This document shows positions 58,116 to 64,000 of a DNA stretch of 64,000 bases, in pieces (the stretch's first letter is position 1; every line of letters starts with the position of its first letter). Below the pieces are notes generated by a model. That model was not told the DNA's origin and did not search any database. It saw only the letters and a program-made list of their open reading frames with translations. Position numbers and translations under genes: made by a program. Origin of the DNA: Apium graveolens (taxonomy: Eukaryota > Streptophyta > Magnoliopsida > Apiales > Apiaceae); NCBI RefSeq assembly GCF_009905375.1, contig NC_133648.1:88722307-88786306 (forward strand). Reading direction: 5' to 3'.

Positions 58116-58560
58116 ATAGGTTGTATGCATATAGATCTGTGGTAAAAATTTCAGAATTTTATATGCTTGTATAAATTAATTATGATTTTTACAAGTTATA
58201 TTATGGATTAATTTTGTCTGATGAGAAATCATTTCTCAGAATAATTTTGAATGTTGATCTGGGTTCTATAAGTGTTGTAGATCGTCTGGGTATTTTTTTC
58301 ATAATTTTAGGATGTATAAATTTTTTATTATGAATTTTTGAAGTTGTTTCAATTAAAATTCGTAATTAAATAAGTATATATATATGTAATTGTAAGTAAG
58401 TATATATATATATTATACTTCTGCTATTTGTACTTCCACTGTGCTGTTGTCTGCTATTGTTTGAATTCTGCACGGAAGACACATAACAGGAACAGTCTGA
58501 CAAGCACGCTAATCGAGCCAGGCGGCGGCTGAAAATAAAAAAAATATATATATATAGGGG

Positions 58561-58699
58561 TGTAACGCATTCCGGGAATGCGTTAAACACCTGTGGCGCA
58601 TTCACGGAATGCGTTACACCCTTTAATGGCTTAAAAGGGGTGTAACGCATCACCGGAATGCGTTACAGGGCTTGTAACGCGTTCCTGTAATGCGTTACA
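58561..58699 (+). repeat. Four 27-bp palindromes in the Angela-like leader
   Basis: Units at 58561-58587, 58592-58618, 58641-58667 and 58673-58699, each close to TGTAACGCATTCC plus its reverse complement GGAATGCGTTACA with small variations at the centre. Each can form a 10-13-bp hairpin, and any two can pair with each other. They stand out by GC content against an AT-rich background. Confidence 0.9.
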
Positions 58700-59439
58700 A
58701 CCCGTCTGTTGATTTTAAAATTGATTTTCTGGGAGTTTCGTAACTCCGTTTTAGGCGTGCAATATACCGTTGGATTCGTTTTTCCGAGACGGATCTAATG
58801 GAGTGATCAATTTTAGTTTATATAAAAGTTTTGAACTGTTTATATTTCCATGAAGTGTTTTAAAGCTATTTTTGACTGTTTTTAATTGCTTTTAAATGCT
58901 TCATGTGATACATAAAGATGTATAATGCTTAGACTAATGTGCTAGATGATTTAACATGCCTACCTTGATGTTTATTCATGTTGATATATGTGATATATGC
59001 TTAGTTTATCATTCGATGATAGATTTAGGTGAACTTAAATGAACATAAGGCGTTTGTTAGACAACCTAGTATAGTGAAATTGTTTCATAACCTTAAGAAT
59101 AATATTATGAATACAATCATGAGATTCTTGTGTTTGTGAAACACGTAATTGAATATGAATTTTCGATATGAGAGAAAGGATGATTCTGTCAACAACAAAT
59201 TTCTATCTATAAGAAAGGGTTATTAAGTGATGCCTCTTGACAATGCTCCACCCGATCTGGGAATCATCTGATTATTGATTATTGATTTGAAATATTTAAT
59301 TTAAAAGGAAGAATCTCTTTATAATATGATTATGATTGTAACATAATATAATCCCTCTAAAATTAAATAATATCAAGTAGTAATTGGCCAATGATACAAC
59401 GGGCTTGTGTCGGTCATAGCCTTCCAACATGATAGAAAA

Positions 59440-59790
59440 GTAGTTCTTATTTTTGAATCATTGTCGGTTCGTGCTACAGCCGAGGGCTTTGATTTCAAAA
59501 TAAGAAATACTTGTCTATTACATAGAGATGTGTACTTTGAATAAGAATCTAAAGGTCGGTACGTGCTACAGCCGTGGGCCTTTGGGGACTGATTCAACTG
59601 TACGGAATGTTGGGTTAGACTTGACTTAGAATATTGAGTTTGTCGTGCTACAGCCGAGACTCAATTATTCAAGAGGCTAAAGTTTGATTAGGGAATAACA
59701 TGAGATGTAATTGACAAGAGTTGTCTTCCTATTGAACATTACATGGCGGTTCATGCTACAGCCGGGGTCGTGTAATGGAATGTAGGATCC
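59440..59790 (+). ncRNA. Four stem-loops with a shared apex motif in the Angela-like leader
   Basis: GTGCTACAGCCG, or ATGCTACAGCCG in the last unit, occurs four times (59471, 59563, 59645, 59752). Each is enclosed by a different complementary stem: 59444-59460 with 59490-59506 (15 of 17 pairs plus one G-U); 59545-59555 with 59579-59595; 59629-59639 with 59659-59670; 59727-59743 with 59771-59787. A degenerate unit may precede them at about 59401-59420. It is a cis-acting RNA region and not a separate gene. See findings. Confidence 0.7.
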
Positions 59791-59967
59791 CTATTCCCAC
59801 TAGCATTATGAATGCTTAATTTTTCACGTAGGGGGCTGAATAAATTAGGAAAACTAGTGGGAGCCACTTATGAATAAAGACCCGATTCATATAGTGTTTT
59901 GAAATGAAATCGAATATTTGCTAAGTGTTGTTATGTGTTTATCATTTACAGATTTACTTTGTACGTT

Positions 59968-60714
59968 ATGTCTTCTGCACTATCACTCAGGAGCATACTA
60001 GATGCTCACAAATTGACTGGTCCTAATTATGCTGACTGGCTTCGAAACTTGAGAATTGCTCTCAGGATTGGGAAGCTGGAATACGTGATTGACTCACCTA
60101 AGCCTACTGAACCTGCTAGTGATGCACATAATGATGAACATGTTGTGTATCGTAAGTGGATAGATGATGCAAATGTTGCTCAATGCATCATGCTAGCTTC
60201 CATGAACATTGAGCTACAGAAGCAACATGAGCATATAGATGCTCACACTATCCTCATGCATCTACAAGAGTTGTATGATGTGGCAGGGAGGACAGCTCGA
60301 TATGAGATATCGAAGGAGCTATTCGGTTGTAGGATGTCTGAGGGATCATCTGTGAATGACCATGTACTTAAGATGATCAATTTGATTGAACATCTTGGAC
60401 AACTTGGTTTTGCCATGGATGGGGAGCTGAGCCAAGACTTGGTCTTGCAATCGCTTCCGAGTTCGTTCTCGCAGTTTGTTGTGAACTTTCACATGAATAA
60501 GTTGGATGTCAGCCTGCCTGAACTCCGCAACATGTTGAAGACTGCGGAATCGAATTTTCCCCCTAAGAAGAGTTCTGTTCTTCTAATTGGTGAAGGTTCC
60601 AATCCTAAGAAAAGGAAGAGGAACTCTTCCAAGAAGAAGAAAGTAGGTGAGAAAATGCCGGTTCCACCAAAAGCTGAAGACCCCAAGAGCAAAGTTGTTT
60701 TGCTTTCACTGTAA
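59968..60714 (+). CDS. gag: gag of Angela-like element
   Basis: ATG 59968 (MSSALSLRSILDAHKL) is chosen over the open frame from 59935, which starts on GTG. About 248 residues. Copia gag (UBN2-type) with KLTGPNYADWLRNLRIALR, AQCIMLASMNIELQKQHE, ELFGCRMSEGSSVNDHVLKM, DLVLQSLPSSFSQFVVNFHM and LPELRNMLKTAE, then a basic stretch (NPKKRKRNSSKKKKVGEK) that could bind RNA or import to the nucleus. The frame is intact to just before the zinc knuckle, which lies one frame over (CFHCNKVGHWKRNCK, 60705-60752), so a frameshift near 60690 removes nucleic-acid binding and everything downstream. It is the only long open frame left in the element. Confidence 0.88.
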   Translation: MSSALSLRSILDAHKLTGPNYADWLRNLRIALRIGKLEYVIDSPKPTEPASDAHNDEHVVYRKWIDDANVAQCIMLASMNIELQKQHEHIDAHTILMHLQELYDVAGRTARYEISKELFGCRMSEGSSVNDHVLKMINLIEHLGQLGFAMDGELSQDLVLQSLPSSFSQFVVNFHMNKLDVSLPELRNMLKTAESNFPPKKSSVLLIGEGSNPKKRKRNSSKKKKVGEKMPVPPKAEDPKSKVVLLSL

Positions 60715-62750
60715 CAAGGTGGGGCACTGGAAGAGGAACTGCAAGGTTTACCTTGCAGAATTGAAGAAGAAGGGTAGTGAGACTACCGCTTCTGATTCAG
60801 GTATGTTCATGATAGAAGCGAATATGTCATTTCTACTTGGGTATTAGATACCGCTCGTGGTTCTCATATCTGCAATTTGTTGCAGGGACCAAGGAGAAGT
60901 AGGACTCTTGAGGAAGAGGAGGTGATTCTACTGATGGGAAATGGAGCAAGAGTTGTTGCTGAAGATGTAGAATCATTTCATTTACATAGGCCTACGGGCA
61001 AGACTATTGTTTGAAATAATTGTTATTTTATTCCCTCGATTGTGAGGAATATTATTCCCATGTTAGACTTGGCTGGATTTTCATTTATTATTGAGAATAA
61101 TGAATGTTCTATTCTTAGAGATAATATTCTTTATGGACGTGGTGCTTTAAATAATGGCATGTATATATGTGACATAATTTACTTCAGATTAAACAAACTA
61201 ATAAAAGAAAAGCGATGATAAAATCTCACTTCGTTGTGGCACTCTAGTCTCCATTTAGTAGACATGGAGAGAGGGCTGCAAATTTGCTAGGAATGGTACA
61301 CACAGATGTATGTGGACCGATGTCTACGCAAGCCATGGGTGGATTTTCAAACTTCATTACTTTCATAGATGATAGATCTAGATTCGGATATGTGTTTGAT
61401 GAAACACAAGTCTGAAGCCTTTGAAAAGTTCAAAGAGTATAAGTATGAAGTGGAGAAACAACCAAACATAGTATTATAATTCTTCGATTAGATCGAGGTG
61501 GTGAATACTTGAATGGAGAGTTTCTGGATTATCTCAAAGTAAATGGTATAGTCTCCCAGTGGACTCCTCCAGATTAGTATCTGAAAGGAGATATCGAACT
61601 TTGTTAGACATAGTTCGGTCCATGATGAGCTATGCAAATCTTCCAGTATTCCTATGGGGTTATGCATTGGAAACCTCAGCATATTTACTGAATAAGGTGC
61701 TTTCCAAATCTGTTCCTCAAACTCCGTATGAGATATGGAAAGAAAGGAAACCGAGTCTTAAACACGTTAAGATTTGGGGATGTCCAGCTTATGTCAAGTA
61801 AGTTGACCCAGATAAGCTGGAATATCGATCCGTAAAATGTAGTTTTGTGGGATATCCTAAAGAGACTTTAGGGTATTACTTTTACACCGATCATCGGGTG
61901 TTTGTCTCCAGACATGCTACCTTCTTGGAAAAGGATTTATCCTTGAAGGAAACAGTGGGAGCAAAATTGAACTTGATGAAGTTCAAGAAGCACAAACTAC
62001 TACAGATCGAGTGGAAACACCTGTTCTGACTGAACAACCTTTTGTGGAACAGCCCATTCATAGATCAGGGAGAGTGTGTCACCAACCTGAGAGGTAATAT
62101 GGCCTTGTCATTGAGAATGACAATGAGTTGTCGATCATTGATGATGACGACCCTGTGACCTATAATGAGGCTATGAGTAATGTTGACTCAGAGAAATGGC
62201 ATAGTGCCATAAAATCCAGAATGGAATCTATGTATACGGTATACGTAAGAGTGATTAGAGCAGATGGCCAGGTGGAGACCTTTAAGACCAGGCTTTTGGC
62301 AAAAGGATTCAAACAAAGGCAATGGATTGACTTTGATGAAACCTTTTACCTGTAGCCCTGTTAAAATCAGTTCAGATTTTGCTTGCGATTGCTGCTTACT
62401 ACGACTATGAGATCTGGCAATTAGCCAGATGGTTTTCTTTCCAAGAGAAATGAAAACCTAGTGTGTAAGCTACTGCGAACCATATGTGGTTTAAAGCAAA
62501 CTTCTCGAAAGATGGAACATTCGTTTTGATGAGACAATCAAAGAGTTTGATTTTATCAAAAACGCAGATGAACCATGCGTCTACAAAAGGGTTAGTGGGA
62601 GCGCGGTAACATTTCTTGTATTGTATTAAATTAGAGTTGACACACATAACAACATAGCAGACCCACTCACAAAGCTACTTTATGAAAGTCACTTTGATCG
62701 TCATAAAGACTAGATGGGTATTAGATACCAGAGTGATTGGCTTTAGTACA
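60700..62750 (+). pseudogene. pol: Remnants of protease, integrase, RT and RNase H (Angela-like pol)
   Basis: After the shifted zinc knuckle, the protease site reads WVLDTARGSHICN, so Gly-Cys of the usual DTGCG is altered. Pre-integrase text (PSIVRNIIPMLDLAGFSF) and the integrase pieces [44 protein letters not shown] and [10 protein letters not shown] follow in changing frames. RT keeps DDDPVTYNEAMSNVDSEKW and RFDETIKEFDF, but the stretch breaks at TFLVLY and jumps near 62630 to HNNIADPLTK, the RNase H end. The YVDD active site and nearly all RNase H are deleted. An earlier RT gap lies near 62420. It is non-functional. Confidence 0.85.
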
Positions 62751-62760
62751 AGTGGGAGAT
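62751..62760 (+). other. Polypurine tract of Angela-like element
   Basis: AGTGGGAGAT immediately before the TG of the 3' LTR. Confidence 0.85.
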
Positions 62761-64000
62761 TGAAAGGAATATGTCCTAAGTCCAATCATGAATTAGGATT
62801 TAGGAATAACTCTTTATGTAATCTGTTTTGATTTCATTGATATTAATAAAAGACTTGTTTTGTTTTTATTACGGGCTTTATCTATTTAAGTGTTTAAATA
62901 AGATATACCATAGTTTAGAGTAAAGCTTTTTATGGATTATGATGAGATCATAATAGTGAGACCTAAAAAGATGATAACTCAAAACTTAAATAGTTCCTGG
63001 TCATAGGATTACTAACTGATAATTAATAATCCGCAAAGATCGGTACATACTATGCTTGCTTCATTATGAAGGATGTCTGTTCTCATAGACATTTATGTGG
63101 TGACACTATAGCTAGTATGTAGGTGCTTATTATGGAATAAGTTCACTGAACATGACTCGCACAGCTGAACAACTGATGGAGTTCACTCACGTGTCAGCAG
63201 TTGTTCACATAGTGATAGTTGTACAAGTATCCTTAGACTTGAGGTCATCATAGTCATCTTGTGTACACTGAACTATGCTTTGGTTTAGTTCTTAGTCTCC
63301 AGGGACAATTATTAGGGCTCTTCTGGGTATAGGAATTTGTACACGAAGATAGTGTATGATCAATAAAGGATCTTCCCCTTCCAGTGAAGGAAGCGAATGT
63401 TCAAGGCTGATCCACTTATGCTAGTTCAGGAATCTTTGGCCAGAGTGAATGAAATTAGAAAGGAGTTTCTAATTTGCATAGAACTACGCATAGTAAATGG
63501 TAAGCAAGTGATTAAATTAGATAGGCTTGACACGAGATCCATGCCTTGTATTTAATCGGGACATTGTAGGGTAGAAGGAGTTTATTGTACGGTAACTATT
63601 CACTGACAGGTTCTTGGTATTCTAAGCAGTGAATTCATATTATCCGGATAGTCGCGATATGTTGAGAAGCATCACTCACGATGTAGAATAAATGCGATTA
63701 ATTAATTAATCATATTTAATAAATTAGAGAATTTATATAAATAATGATAAAATAGTTTTATTATTATTTATTTTTACTACCGGCTTAATATTGAACCTAC
63801 AGGGTCACACCATAAAAAGAGAATAATTTAATGGTGGAGGAATTAATTAATAATGGCTAATAATTATTTATTTATGAAATAAATAATTAATTGGCAAATT
63901 TAATAATTGATTAAATGAGATTTAATTGATTATAAATTAATTAAGAAAAGTTCTTAATATTATTAATTAAGGATTTAATTTTTGGAAATTAAATCAAGAG
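62761..64000 (+). repeat. 3' LTR of Angela-like element (cut by window end)
   Basis: Base 62761 aligns with 56430 and the match continues to the window end. About 18 differences in 1,240 bp by eye. Confidence 0.93.

Larger units (their letters stand above)
56430..64000 (+). mobile_element. Angela-like copia element, interior degraded, right end outside window
   Basis: 5' LTR (1,673 bp), tRNA-Met primer site, an unusually structured 1.86-kb leader, gag, badly eroded protease/integrase/RT, a trace of RNase H, polypurine tract, 3' LTR (cut by the window after 1,240 bp). LTR length and gag type suggest the Angela lineage. By eye the shared 1.24 kb of the LTRs differ at about 18 positions, mostly transitions, so insertion was recent. 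It is inserted in the third ORF of element A. Confidence 0.85.

Noticed and set aside
1..64000. CRISPR arrays, bacterial operons, prophage, rRNA
   Set aside because: No regularly spaced identical repeats with unique spacers, no ribosome binding sites or operon structure; content is plant retrotransposon DNA.

Overview
This is plant nuclear DNA, AT-rich and packed with LTR retrotransposons. Every recognisable long protein belongs to a Ty3/gypsy or Ty1/copia element, all readable primer sites match initiator tRNA-Met (TGGTATCAGAGC), and the only host-gene traces are broken copies of a disease-resistance (NLR) gene and a plant mobile domain (PMD) gene. The mix of large Tekay/Del chromoviruses and SIRE-type copia elements with a long third ORF suggests a dicot with a big, repeat-rich genome. 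My impression is an asterid, perhaps Apiaceae; that rests on memory of similar elements and cannot be proven here. No intact host gene, rRNA, tRNA, CRISPR or bacterial feature was seen.

Layout. 1-10683: a young Tekay-type gypsy element on +, cut at its left end by the window, with 3.44-kb LTRs, an extra ORF ahead of gag, and a gag-pol frame broken by only two stop codons. 10684-11090: the end of a SIRE-like LTR into which it inserted. 11091-14166: unrecognised AT-rich DNA. 14167-23613: the 3' half of a second Tekay element on -, whose 3' LTR is split by a 4.47-kb solo LTR (17043-21512). 23614-24340: possible Athila-like LTR end. 24341-28211: the 3' end of a SIRE-like copia on + (broken third ORF, polypurine tract, LTR), inserted in the last codons of a small chromovirus whose own 380-bp LTR follows (28309-28688). 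29339-30515: NLR relic. 31122-40873: a non-autonomous gypsy element, two 4.2-4.3-kb LTRs around only 1.26 kb of non-coding DNA and of the same family as the solo LTR. 41246-42455: PMD pseudogene. 42456-49714: SIRE-like copia on - with 5' LTR, gag, pol and the start of its third ORF, cut at the PMD junction. 49880-53732: a third-ORF relic of another SIRE-like element. 53733-56429: 3' LTR and third-ORF end of yet another, on -. 56430-64000: an Angela-like copia on + with nearly identical LTRs but a wrecked interior.

How it fits together: this is nested transposition, with younger elements (Tekay 1, Angela-like) inside older ones. The most unusual signals are RNA-structural. The Angela-like leader carries four 27-bp palindromes, followed by four stem-loops that share an apex motif (GTGCTACAGCCG) while their stems differ in sequence but stay complementary. 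The large gypsy LTRs carry a pair of hairpins with one identical 9-nt loop. These look like selected leader-RNA elements (packaging, dimerisation or translation) and are the best candidates for something undescribed. Other leads are the accessory ORF ahead of Tekay gag, the membrane-segment-free third ORF of the SIRE-like elements, repeated TCAACGGATGA-like motifs in SIRE-like LTRs, and an element whose interior is dead although its LTRs are young.
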